Origin: Sorangiineae bacterium NIC37A_2
GTDB lineage: Bacteria > Myxococcota_A > Polyangia > Polyangiales > Polyangiaceae
Direction: 5' to 3'
Assembly (NCBI GenBank): GCA_002085155.1
Contig: NASX01000022.1
Coordinates: 5,971 to 69,970, forward strand
DNA: 64,000 nucleotides
Shown here: positions 25,844-33,654 of the stretch, piece after piece
Layout: each line of letters starts with the position of its first letter
Position numbering within the stretch: position 1 is the stretch's first letter
Made by a program: the position numbers and the translations under genes
Notes under the pieces: model-generated
The model's database searches: none
The model's input: only the letters and a program-made list of their open reading frames with translations
What the model was told of the DNA's origin: nothing

Positions 25844-27455
25844 AGGGCGTGACCGCGCGGGCTCGGAGCCAGGGGAAGCGCCGGGTGAAGGCGAGGACGA
25901 TCGCGATCACGCTGAGGGCCCAGTCGGGAGCGTTGCCGAGGAACTGGTAGAGGGTGCGCTCGGTGCGGAAGGAGACAGGGGCCGCGAGGGAGGCTTGTTC
26001 GAAGGTCTTCGTTTTCGCCAGGATGCGCCCAGCGGGATCGACGAAGCCGCTCACGCCACTGTTCGTCGAGCGCACGAAGTAGCGGCGGTGCTCGACGGCG
26101 CGGAAGACGGAGAGCGCGAAATGTTGCCAGGGTTCGATGGTGTCGCCGAACCAGGCGTCGTTCGTCATGTTGACGATGAGCTCGGGGTTGCCCGTGTTCA
26201 TGAGACGGTTGACGAAGTTCGGGACGATGTCTTCGTAGCAAATGATGAGCGCGATCGAATGGTCCCCGAAGGGGATCGGCTCGAGGGTCGTGCCCGGTGT
26301 AAAGCGACCTGAGCGCGGGGAGATCTCGTAGAGCTCAGGGAAGGCCTCCCCGAAGGGTAAATACTCCCCGAAGGCGAGCAGGAAGTGCTTGTCGTAGCGG
26401 CCCTGGATCTTGCCCTTTTTGTCGGCGATGAGCGCCGAGTTGAAGTAGACGTGGCCGCGGGCGTCGTCGACCTCGCGCACGAGCACTGCTCCGAGAATCG
26501 TCGGAACTTTGAGCGAGCGCGTCAGGTTCCGCTCGTAATAAGCGTAGGCTTCGCTCTCTTCGACAGCGCCGGCGAGGGAAGTCTCGGCCCAGATCACGAG
26601 CTCGGCTTTGTCTTCTTTGCGGAGCTTCTGGGTCAGGGTGAGGTGTCTACGGCGGCCTTCTTCGTAGTTCGTCCGCTTCTCCATCAAGCCCATGTTGGCT
26701 TGGACGAGGCCGACCTGGATCTTATCCTCTTGGGCGAGGGCCGCGTCGATTTGGCCCAGGCGCAGCTTGCCGTAGACGAGGCTTATGGCGAGGACCCCGA
26801 AGCCGCCGACGAGCGCGCCCCGATTCGCCGTGAAGAGCGGACGGCCGAGGGGGAGCCCTGCTTTGCGGAGGGAGAGCGCGGTCAGGATCAGCCGCGCAAG
26901 AGCCCAGTTCGGGCCAAGCAAGGCGAGCGCGACGGCGAGCTGTCCGCCGAGATCCGCTGTCTGGAGCAGGATGGGCAGCGGCACCGCGGAGGCGGCGAAC
27001 GTGAACGGGAACAGCATCGGCCAGAGCAGCTCGCTCGCCGCGAAGGCTGCGACGAAGACGAAGCCGCGCACGTAACCGTTCTGGGCTCCGCGGGCATAAA
27101 GAAACCCGAAGAGCGCAAAGCGAGCGCCCTGATACGCGCACACAATCAGCATGAAGAGTGCGCAGAGCGGCGTCGGGAAACCGCTGAAGGTCTCGAGCAT
27201 CTCGAGGAGCCAGTGAAACCCAGCCACGCCGCTCACGATGCCCATGACGAGCCCGGACCAGGTAGCGCGCTTGGGCGTCATCGACTCGAGGGCGATGAGC
27301 CAGGGGACCCAGGCGATGAAGGCGAGGGGCCAGAGGTCGACGCCTGGGAAGGAGAGGAAATAGAGGAGGCCGGAGAGGGCCGCGGCCAAGAGGCCCAGCC
27401 CGAGGGAGGGCGAGGCGGGGGCGCTCGGGGTGGAGAGAGTGCTCGGCACGGACAC
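25842..27455 (-). CDS. lnt: Apolipoprotein N-acyltransferase
   Basis: 537 residues; adds the third acyl chain to lipoproteins in the inner membrane. N-terminal membrane helices (LGLLAAALSGLLYFLSFPG onward, to about residue 220) are followed by the nitrilase-like domain with the expected catalytic Glu (VIWAETSLAGAVEE), Lys (YDKHFLLAFGEYLPFGE) and Cys (LIICYEDIVPNFV). A last helix (DWALSVIAIVLAF) precedes the stop. GTG 27455 is used with weak ribosome-site evidence. The response-regulator gene ends 11 bases upstream, so the two may be co-transcribed. Confidence 0.94.
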   Translation of the reverse strand: MSVPSTLSTPSAPASPSLGLGLLAAALSGLLYFLSFPGVDLWPLAFIAWVPWLIALESMTPKRATWSGLVMGIVSGVAGFHWLLEMLETFSGFPTPLCALFMLIVCAYQGARFALFGFLYARGAQNGYVRGFVFVAAFAASELLWPMLFPFTFAASAVPLPILLQTADLGGQLAVALALLGPNWALARLILTALSLRKAGLPLGRPLFTANRGALVGGFGVLAISLVYGKLRLGQIDAALAQEDKIQVGLVQANMGLMEKRTNYEEGRRRHLTLTQKLRKEDKAELVIWAETSLAGAVEESEAYAYYERNLTRSLKVPTILGAVLVREVDDARGHVYFNSALIADKKGKIQGRYDKHFLLAFGEYLPFGEAFPELYEISPRSGRFTPGTTLEPIPFGDHSIALIICYEDIVPNFVNRLMNTGNPELIVNMTNDAWFGDTIEPWQHFALSVFRAVEHRRYFVRSTNSGVSGFVDPAGRILAKTKTFEQASLAAPVSFRTERTLYQFLGNAPDWALSVIAIVLAFTRRFPWLRARAVTP

Positions 27456-27466
27456 GGGGGAGAGGC

Positions 27467-27862
27467 TCAGAGGCCGAGCGTCTTGCGCACTTTCGCGGTG
27501 ACGTCGTCGATCTTGAAGGGCTTCGTGATGTAGTGGCGAGCGCCGGCTTGGATGCCTTTGATGGTGTCGCTCGCGTTGTCCCGGGCTGTGAGGAAAATGA
27601 TAGGAACGGTGCGCAGGCCCGGAATATTTCGTGCTTGTGCGGCGACGGCGAACCCATCGAGTCCAGGCATCATCACATCGAGGATCATGAGATCGGGATG
27701 GATCTGTTCGGCGAGCTGGAGCGCGGCGCGCCCGTCGCTCGTGGTGGCGACGTCGAACTCGTAGCCGAGGATCCGCTCGAGGAGACGGCTGATGGCGGGA
27801 TCGTCATCGGCGATCAGGATCCGCTTACGCGCGGCCGTTCTCTCGGAGGGGGCGCTGGACAT
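27467..27862 (-). CDS. Single-domain response regulator (receiver)
   Basis: 131 residues, a CheY-like receiver only. The acidic pocket is ADDD (residues 18-21), the phospho-acceptor Asp is in LMILDVMMPGLDG (Asp62), and the conserved Thr and Lys are in IFLTARDN and YITKPFKIDD. No output domain. It is divergent from a receiver-histidine kinase gene (start 28028) with 165 bases between them, which makes that kinase a plausible partner, and it lies 11 bases upstream of lnt. Confidence 0.92.
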   Translation of the reverse strand: MSSAPSERTAARKRILIADDDPAISRLLERILGYEFDVATTSDGRAALQLAEQIHPDLMILDVMMPGLDGFAVAAQARNIPGLRTVPIIFLTARDNASDTIKGIQAGARHYITKPFKIDDVTAKVRKTLGL

Positions 27863-28027
27863 GAGGAAGGAAGGCTCCTGGGCGGGCGAAAGCTCGCGCC
27901 CTCATAACCCCAGTTCCTGCCACGCAGCAACCTCGGCGCCAGGAAAATGCGCGGCTTTCCTATCGCCGGAGCGCGTTCCCCTTGAACCTCGCGCAGCCTC
28001 CTGGGATGTACCAGGGAAAGAGCCGCC
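27863..28027. promoter_or_regulatory. Divergent promoter region
   Basis: 165 bases between the ATG of the receiver gene (minus) and the ATG of the receiver-histidine kinase (plus). Both promoters must lie here. AGGGAAAGA at about 28013-28021 is the likely ribosome site for ATG 28028. No clear operator seen. Confidence 0.45.
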
Positions 28028-29248
28028 ATGCGTCGCATATTGTACATCGAGGATGATCCCGCGAGCCGTCTGCTCGTCCGCAAGCTCTTGACCCCGGCCG
28101 GCTTTGAGGTCGTCGACGCGACCGACGGCATCGATGGTATCAAGAAGGCGCAAAGAGGATCCTTCGATCTGATCCTCGTCGACATCGCGATCCCCGGACT
28201 CGATGGCTACGAGGTGACGCTGCGTTTGCGCTCGCTGCCCTCCCTCAAGGACGTGCCGATCATCGCGGTCACCGCCGAAGGGAGCCGAAACACCAGCCTT
28301 TCCGTCGGTTGCACGGGCTTCATGCAGAAGCCGATCAACGCGCGCACCTTCGTCGACGTCGTCGAGTCCTACCTCGGCGGCAAGCGCGAGGGGTTGAACG
28401 CAGAAGAGTCCGGGGAACACCTGCGGCAGCAGAGCCAAAGGATCGTGGGCCACCTGGAGCAGAAGGTCGCCGAGCTCTCCCAGGCCAACGAGCGGCTCAT
28501 CGAGCTCGACCAGGCCCGCAAGGAGTTTTATCGAAACATCTCCCACGAGCTCTCGACCCCCATGACCCCGATCGTCGGCTACGCGAAGCTCTTGCTCGAC
28601 GAGGAGCTCGGAACGCTCACCCCGGCACAGCAGAAGGCGCTGCGCTCCCTGAGCCAATGTGTCGATCGGTTGCGCGGGCTCATCGATAACTTGCTCGATG
28701 TGACCGGTCTCGAGACGGGCAAGTTGAAGTTCCATAGCTCCCCCTTGGACCTGCTGCAGGTGCTGCGGGAAGCGGAGCAGGAGACCCTCGAGCTGCGCCG
28801 CAAGAAGTCCCAGACCCTCATCGAAGACATCCCGGGGGCGGCGGCGTTCCCTTTGCGGGGCGATGGTCCGCGGCTCGGGCGCGCCCTTTCGCAGCTGCTC
28901 GAAAACGCGAGCAAGTTTAGTCCGTCGGGCGGACGCATTGGGCTCTTGGTTCAGCCTTTCGGATCCGGGGTCGAGATCATCGTCGCCGACGAGGGCGCGG
29001 GCATCGCCGAGCCTTACCGAGAGCGCATTTTTGAGCCATTTTTCCAGATCGATGGGACCCCGACCCGCGCTCAGGGCGGAACCGGGGTCGGGCTCGCGCT
29101 CGTGCGCGGGGTCGCGCGAGGGCACGGCGGAGACATCTCCTTCTCTCCCAATCCCATCACGATCGGCGGCGTCGAGTTCAAAGGGGCGGTCTTCCGCCTC
29201 GAGCTGCCGGGTCCGGACGCCACCTCGCGTCCGCCTGCCGCGCCATGA
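28028..29248 (+). CDS. Receiver-histidine kinase (REC-HisKA-HATPase)
   Basis: 406 residues, cytoplasmic with no membrane helix. A receiver domain comes first (IEDD at 7-10, phospho-acceptor Asp52 in LVDIAIPGLDG, Lys101 in FMQKP). A coiled-coil linker (about 130-165) leads to the HisKA helix with His173 in NISHELSTPMTP, then an ATPase domain with LSQLLENASKFS (N box), IIVADEGAGIAEPY (G1), FEPFFQID (F box) and GGTGVGLALVRGVARGHGG (G2). It probably accepts a signal through its receiver and autophosphorylates. The cysteine-desulfurase gene overlaps its stop (ATGA). Confidence 0.93.
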   Translation: MRRILYIEDDPASRLLVRKLLTPAGFEVVDATDGIDGIKKAQRGSFDLILVDIAIPGLDGYEVTLRLRSLPSLKDVPIIAVTAEGSRNTSLSVGCTGFMQKPINARTFVDVVESYLGGKREGLNAEESGEHLRQQSQRIVGHLEQKVAELSQANERLIELDQARKEFYRNISHELSTPMTPIVGYAKLLLDEELGTLTPAQQKALRSLSQCVDRLRGLIDNLLDVTGLETGKLKFHSSPLDLLQVLREAEQETLELRRKKSQTLIEDIPGAAAFPLRGDGPRLGRALSQLLENASKFSPSGGRIGLLVQPFGSGVEIIVADEGAGIAEPYRERIFEPFFQIDGTPTRAQGGTGVGLALVRGVARGHGGDISFSPNPITIGGVEFKGAVFRLELPGPDATSRPPAAP

Positions 29249-30363
29249 ACCGCTACCTCGACTGGAACGCGACGACGCCGCCCTCGGGGGGGGTGCTCGA
29301 GGCGATGGCGGCGGCGCGGGAGGTCGCCTGGGGGAATCCGTCGAGCGTTCATGGGCACGGGCGGCAGGCCCGAAAGCTCCTCGAGAGCGCCCGCGAGACG
29401 GCCGCGGGGGTGCTCGGGGTGCATCCGCGGGATGTCCTTTTCACCGGGAGCGCCACCGAAGCGAACCATCTGGCCCTCTCAGGGGCGAGTTCGATTGTCA
29501 CCTCCTGGCTCGAGCACCCCTCGGTCAGCAAGATGGCCGAAGAGTACCGCGCCCGCGGTCGGCCCGTTCGCTTCGTCCCGGCGCGCCCGGACGGCACCAT
29601 CGAGCTCGAGGCGGTCCGAGCGGCCTTCGAAGAGCTCAAGGAGACCGGAGAGCTCGGCGGCCGACCGCTCCTGGCTCTCTTGGCGGCAAGCCACGAGACG
29701 GGCGTCCTCCAGCCCCTCGAGGGGGCCCGGGCCCTCTGTGACGAGCTCGGGGTCGAGCTCCACGTCGACGCGGTCCAGCTCCTCGGCCGGGGCCCCCACA
29801 ACGAGTCCCTCGCCTGCGCCGACAGTCTGTCCATCGCTGCCCATAAGATCCGGGGCCCCAAGGGGATTGGCGTCTTCGCCTTTCGCTGCGGGCGTGCGCC
29901 CGTGCCGCTCGGGCGCGGCGGGGCTCAGGAGCGCGGGCTCCGCCCCGGGACTCAGGACGCGGCGCTCGCCGCGGGCTTCGAGCGAGCGCTCCGCGAGCTC
30001 GAGGAGCTCCGGGCCGGCTTCGCTCGGGCGGAGGCCGCGCGGGGGCTTCTAGAAGCGGGGGTCCGGGAGCTCGGCGGAACTGTGCACGGCGCGGAGGTCC
30101 CGCGTCTCCCCCACGTCTCGAACTTTCGGCTTCCGGGTTGGCAGGGGGACGAGCTCGTGGCCGCCCTCGACCTTCGAGGCTGGTCGGTCTCGAGCGGGAG
30201 CGCCTGTTCGGCGGGCACCGCGGAGCCGTCTCCGGGCATCGAGGCTATGCTCGGACGAGAGGCGGCGCGGGGGGCGCTTCGGGTCAGTTTCGGGCCGGAC
30301 GCGAACCTCAGGGACGCTGAACAAATACTCAACGAGCTCCGGAAGCTAGCGGGGGCCGGGTGA
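29245..30363 (+). CDS. Cysteine desulfurase (NifS/IscS-type class V aminotransferase)
   Basis: 372 residues; PLP enzyme that takes sulfur from cysteine for Fe-S clusters or thio-modification. Seen: MNRYLDWNATTPPS start, FTGSATEANHLAL, ASHETGVLQP, HVDAVQLLGR, the PLP Lys201 in SIAAHKIRGPKG and the catalytic Cys321 in SSGSACSAGTAEPSP. The Cys loop is like that of IscS/NifS. ATG 29245 overlaps the upstream kinase stop by four bases, so translation is probably coupled. No iscU or other Fe-S assembly gene is adjacent. Confidence 0.92.
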   Translation: MNRYLDWNATTPPSGGVLEAMAAAREVAWGNPSSVHGHGRQARKLLESARETAAGVLGVHPRDVLFTGSATEANHLALSGASSIVTSWLEHPSVSKMAEEYRARGRPVRFVPARPDGTIELEAVRAAFEELKETGELGGRPLLALLAASHETGVLQPLEGARALCDELGVELHVDAVQLLGRGPHNESLACADSLSIAAHKIRGPKGIGVFAFRCGRAPVPLGRGGAQERGLRPGTQDAALAAGFERALRELEELRAGFARAEAARGLLEAGVRELGGTVHGAEVPRLPHVSNFRLPGWQGDELVAALDLRGWSVSSGSACSAGTAEPSPGIEAMLGREAARGALRVSFGPDANLRDAEQILNELRKLAGAG

Positions 30364-30520
30364 AGAAAAACTTGAAGGGTTACCTGGCAACTGATTGAAT
30401 TCTCTTAGAAATTTCTTCTTATATTTTGGCGAGCGCGCGTTCTATTGAATGGAGCGCGCGGGGGCCCGGGCGGGACGCCACGGGATGACCTGGAGATGCG
30501 GCGTCCGGCGGGGGGGCGGG
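30364..30520. other. AT-rich segment after the cysteine-desulfurase gene
   Basis: About 70 bases (30365-30435) are unusually AT-rich for this genome, with TTAGAAATTTCTTCTTATAT, and are followed by GC-rich sequence leading into the repeat array. No gene seen. It could hold a promoter or a transcript end. Confidence 0.4.
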
Positions 30521-31021
30521 GAGTGTACCCGGGACGTCAACGGGCGGCGGTGAGTTGGGTGGTCCGGTGGGAGGCGGGCCGAAGGCCCGCCGGCGGCGCC
30601 GAGTGAAGGGGCGTCTGGGAGAGCGCCGGAGGCGCCGGGGGCGCCCGGGGCGCGGGGAGTGTACGTCGACTCAAAAAGGGGCATCGGCGTTCCGCCGGGG
30701 GCGCCCGGGGGGCGGGGAGTGTACCCGGGGACGTCGACGGGCGACGGTGGGTTGGGTGGTCCGGTGGGAGGCGGGCCGAAGGCCCGCCGGCGGCGCCGAG
30801 TGAAGGGGCGTCTGGGAGAGCGCCGGAGGCGCCGGGGGCGCCCGGGGCGCGGGGAGTGTACATCGAGCGACGTGACCTCAAGAAGCCCCGAAACGGGGGC
30901 GCCCGGGGCGCGGGGAGCGTACCCGGGGCGTCGACGGGCGACGGTGAGTTGGGTGGTTCGGAGGGAGGCGGGCCGAAGGCCCGCCGGCGGCGCCGAGTGA
31001 AGGGGCGTCCGGGGGAGAGCG
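30521..31021. repeat. Composite non-coding tandem repeat array (about 197-bp period)
   Basis: The marker GAGYGTAC occurs at 30521, 30657, 30717, 30854 and 30915, giving alternating spacings of 136, 60, 137 and 61 bases. The long blocks (A) are nearly identical and each carries the hairpin GGCGGGCC-GAA-GGCCCGCC (30573-30591, 30770-30788, 30967-30985). The short blocks (B) differ in their first half and share the GC-rich end GGGGGCGCCCGGGG. The third A block is cut short at about 31021. The period (196-198) is not a multiple of three, so proline-rich open frames on the minus strand are not preserved between copies. Lies between the cysteine-desulfurase and rlmB 3' ends. Confidence 0.85.
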
Positions 31022-31166
31022 TCCGGTGGGGGCCCCCCGAGGAGGCGGGGGGAGGAGGGCACTCGCCGTGGGGGCTTGGCCGAGGGCAGGGGAGCCCGGC
31101 GACTCCAAGAAGGGAAGAAAGGGGGCTTTCTTGGCGTACGAGTGAGGTTGGGGTGAGGTCTGCGGC
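31022..31166. other. GC-rich spacer between repeat array and rlmB
   Basis: 145 bases downstream of the rlmB stop (minus strand). No gene or clear terminator seen. Confidence 0.35.
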
Positions 31167-31967
31167 TTAGGACCTTCGGGCCATGGCCGCCAGGTAGAGG
31201 GCGACGCCGGCGGCGACGGAGGCGTTCAGGGATTGGACCGCGCCGCTCGAAGTGAGGCGGGCAAAGTGTGTACAAGCCTTGCGGGTGGCCCGCTGCAGGC
31301 CCGCCTCTTCACTGCCAATCACGAGGACCGTGGGCCCGCTCATTGGGACGTTTTCGAGGGCCAAGTCTCCGTCGGGGACGAGGCCAACGATGGTCGCGCC
31401 GCGGGCCCGAGCATCGACAAGGAAGGCGGGGAGCGAGCGGACACGGCAGAGCCGGGCGTGTTCGACCGCGCCGGCCGAGGCTCGGAAGGTCGCGGGAGTG
31501 AGGGGAGCCGAGGCGTTCTCTCCGAAGACGACGGGGGCGCGGGCGATCCCCACGGCGCTCCGGATCACGGCGCCGAAGTTCTGGGGGTCGACGACGCCAT
31601 CGAGGGCGAGCGCCAGGAGCTCAGGGTCATCGAGCAGAGCCTCGGGGGCGATGAGCTCGAGCTCCGGGGCCCAGGCCAGCACTCCCTGATGCCGCCCGCT
31701 GCCGCCGATGCGGTCGAGCTCCCCGCGCGGTGCGCTCTCGACGCGCACTCCGTGGTCGGCGGCGAAGCGGCCGAGGGCGGCGAGGCGCGGGTTCGGGTCG
31801 TGTTCAATGAGGACGAAGCCGAGCTGGGAGCCGTGCACAGCGATCGCCTCGCGCACCGGGTTCTGACCCAAGATCAGGCGAGGCGCGCCCGGGGGGCCAC
31901 TCGGGCCATCGGGCTTCTTCGGCCGAGCGGCGCCGCGGCCCGGACCAGGGCGATTAGGCCTCGGCAC
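31167..31967 (-). CDS. rlmB: 23S rRNA 2'-O-methyltransferase, RlmB/TrmH (SpoU) family
   Basis: 266 residues. A Lys/Pro-rich N-terminus is followed by the substrate-binding subdomain (LILGQNPVREAI, HQGVLAWAPELEL) and the SPOUT knot: LDGVVDPQNFGAVIRSAVG (motif 1), GPTVLVIGSEEAGLQRATRK (motif 2) and GAVQSLNASVAAGVALY (motif 3). It would methylate a guanosine ribose in 23S rRNA. GTG 31967 fits RlmB length and overlaps the pyrF 3' end by 14 bases; the frame is open further upstream within pyrF but that part has no family similarity. Confidence 0.9.
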   Translation of the reverse strand: MPRPNRPGPGRGAARPKKPDGPSGPPGAPRLILGQNPVREAIAVHGSQLGFVLIEHDPNPRLAALGRFAADHGVRVESAPRGELDRIGGSGRHQGVLAWAPELELIAPEALLDDPELLALALDGVVDPQNFGAVIRSAVGIARAPVVFGENASAPLTPATFRASAGAVEHARLCRVRSLPAFLVDARARGATIVGLVPDGDLALENVPMSGPTVLVIGSEEAGLQRATRKACTHFARLTSSGAVQSLNASVAAGVALYLAAMARRS

Positions 31968-32682
31968 GGGGCGTCTCGAGGGCCCCGCGCATTTCGCGCA
32001 GGATGCCTTGGGCGGCCTGGATGGGGTCGGCTGCGTCGCGGATCGGGCGGCCGACCACGAGCAGATCGGAACCGGCGAGGAGCGCATCCCGGGGATTGGC
32101 GACGCGCTTCTGGTCGCCGACGTCGCTCCCTGTCGGACGGATTCCGGGGGTGCAGAGGAGCATCGACGGACCGACGACGGCGCGGATCTCGCGGACCTCC
32201 TGGGCCGAGCACACCAGGCCCGCGAGTCCCGCTTCCTTGGCGAGCAGGGCGAGGCGCTCCGCCTGGGCGCGGGGATCGGCGCGGTAGCCGATGCGCTCGA
32301 GATCTTGAGCGTCGAGAGAAGTCAGGACCGTGACCGCGAGGAGCTTCAGGTGACCGCCTTCTTTTTCGGCGCGGGCCTGTGCTCGCTCGAGCATGCGCGG
32401 CCCACCGGAGGCGTGCAGCGTCAGGTAGGTCACCCCGAGCTGGGCGGCGGAGGCGACGGCTCGGTCGACGGTCTCGGCGATGTCATGGAGCTTCAGATCG
32501 AGGAAGATCTGAGCTCCTTGAGCGCGGAGCGTGCGCACGATCTGAGGACCGCCGCGGATGAAGAGCTCGAGGCCGACCTTCAGACACCCGACATACGGAC
32601 CGATCTCCCGGCCGCGCGTCTCCGCTTCGCCGGGGCTGTCATAGTCGAGCGCGAAGATCAGCCGTTTTCTGGCTTCTTCCAA
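31954..32682 (-). CDS. pyrF: Orotidine-5'-phosphate decarboxylase
   Basis: 242 residues; converts OMP to UMP, the last step of pyrimidine synthesis. Core: LIFALDYDSPGEAE start, LKVGLELFIRGGPQIV (Lys), and the catalytic FLDLKLHDIAETVDRAV (D-x-K-x-x-D). Late loops PGIRPTGSDVGDQKR and LLVVGRPIRDAADP bind phosphate. TTG 32682 is chosen because AGGGAGAG lies six bases upstream and the protein then starts MEEARKRLIFALDYD, as in the family; earlier in-frame GTG codons would overlap the upstream gene. rlmB overlaps its 3' end, indicating an operon. Confidence 0.94.
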   Translation of the reverse strand: MEEARKRLIFALDYDSPGEAETRGREIGPYVGCLKVGLELFIRGGPQIVRTLRAQGAQIFLDLKLHDIAETVDRAVASAAQLGVTYLTLHASGGPRMLERAQARAEKEGGHLKLLAVTVLTSLDAQDLERIGYRADPRAQAERLALLAKEAGLAGLVCSAQEVREIRAVVGPSMLLCTPGIRPTGSDVGDQKRVANPRDALLAGSDLLVVGRPIRDAADPIQAAQGILREMRGALETPRAEA

Positions 32683-32702
32683 CGCACTCTCTCCCTGAGA
32701 GC

Positions 32703-33476
32703 TCACAGGTTCCCGCACATCGGATCGCCCGGAGCGCAATCCGGACCGGAGGGACGCGGCTTCGCGGCGGGGGCGCTCGAGCTGCCCGTCGAGCGCGGCT
32801 TCGACGCGGCGGCGCCCGTGCTGCGGGTCTCCTTCACGTCCTGGCCCGCCTTCTCGGCAGCGGCCTTTGCCTTGCGGAGCTCTTCTTCGAGCTTGGCCTT
32901 TTCGGCTTCGCCGAGCGAAGCGGTATTTTCGAGCTTCGACTGCAGCTCGCGCACGTTGCGATCCGCTTCGGCCTTGGCGGCTTCCAGCTGTGCCAAGAGA
33001 GCGGCCTGCTTCCTTTCGGCCTCGGCCTGCGCGGAGGAGAAGTAGGAGAAGGCACCGATGCCGCCGAGGATGAGCACGGCGATCGAGCCGGCGACCATCA
33101 GCTTCAGCTTCTTCTTGCTCTTGTCCTGCTGGATGGCGGCGAGCTGCGCCTCATGGGACTGCTGCTGAGCGAGCTGTTCCATGCGCGCCTTGTGCTCCAT
33201 CTCCATGCGCGCCTTGTCGATTTCGGCCTGGCGAGCGGCCTCGATGCGCGCTTCTTCCTCGCGACGACGGAGCTCCTCCGCGCGGCGGGCTTCTTCAGCG
33301 GCGCGCAGGCGGGCCTCTTCCTCTTCGCGCTGGCGGCGGGCTTCCTCCTCGGCTTTCGCGCGAGCTTCGGCCTCCCGGCGGGCTTTTTCAGCCTCTTCTT
33401 CGGCGATGCGTCCTTCCTCCAGGGTCATCAATTCCTGGAGCGAGAACAGTACGGAGCTTTCTTCCTTTTCAGCCAT
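32703..33476 (-). CDS. Coiled-coil single-pass membrane protein, function unknown
   Basis: 257 residues. A short N-terminal motif (SSVLFSLQELMTLEEGRIAE) leads into a long charged coiled coil rich in Glu/Arg/Ala (about 20-120). A Lys cluster (DKSKKKLKL) and one membrane helix (LMVAGSIAVLILGGIGAFSY, about 127-146) follow, then a second coiled coil (about 150-215) and a Ser/Pro/Ala tail ending in CAPGDPMCGNL with two Cys. The Lys cluster suggests the N-terminal coil is cytoplasmic and the C-terminal part periplasmic. I do not recognise the family. It ends 20 bases before the pyrF start. Confidence 0.75.
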   Translation of the reverse strand: MAEKEESSVLFSLQELMTLEEGRIAEEEAEKARREAEARAKAEEEARRQREEEEARLRAAEEARRAEELRRREEEARIEAARQAEIDKARMEMEHKARMEQLAQQQSHEAQLAAIQQDKSKKKLKLMVAGSIAVLILGGIGAFSYFSSAQAEAERKQAALLAQLEAAKAEADRNVRELQSKLENTASLGEAEKAKLEEELRKAKAAAEKAGQDVKETRSTGAAASKPRSTGSSSAPAAKPRPSGPDCAPGDPMCGNL

Positions 33477-33654
33477 GATCTGTAGGGGGGAGCGGAGGGG
33501 GGACCGGTAGAGCCGGCCGGGAAGTATCAACTAGACTGGAACAGCGTCAAGCACTCTCGTAAAGAGGGCACCTTCGTGTTGCCTCATTTTCGGTGGGTTC
33601 GGTGACCACAGGGACTTGGACGTGCGAGGGGGCGCAGAAGATCTCGAGCGAAGA

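Noticed and set aside
30378-30400. Sigma-54-like element (TGGCAACTGATTGAA).
   Set aside because: The GG-to-GC spacing and the -12 GC dinucleotide do not fit the sigma-54 consensus.
30521-31021. Possible CRISPR array.
   Set aside because: Spacing alternates 136/60 rather than a regular 60-70, the long blocks are identical instead of unique spacers, and no cas genes are present.
30442-31275. Proline-rich open frames on the minus strand across the repeat array.
   Set aside because: They arise from GC-rich repeats whose period breaks the frame between copies, and they overlap the rlmB 3' end; no start signal or domain.
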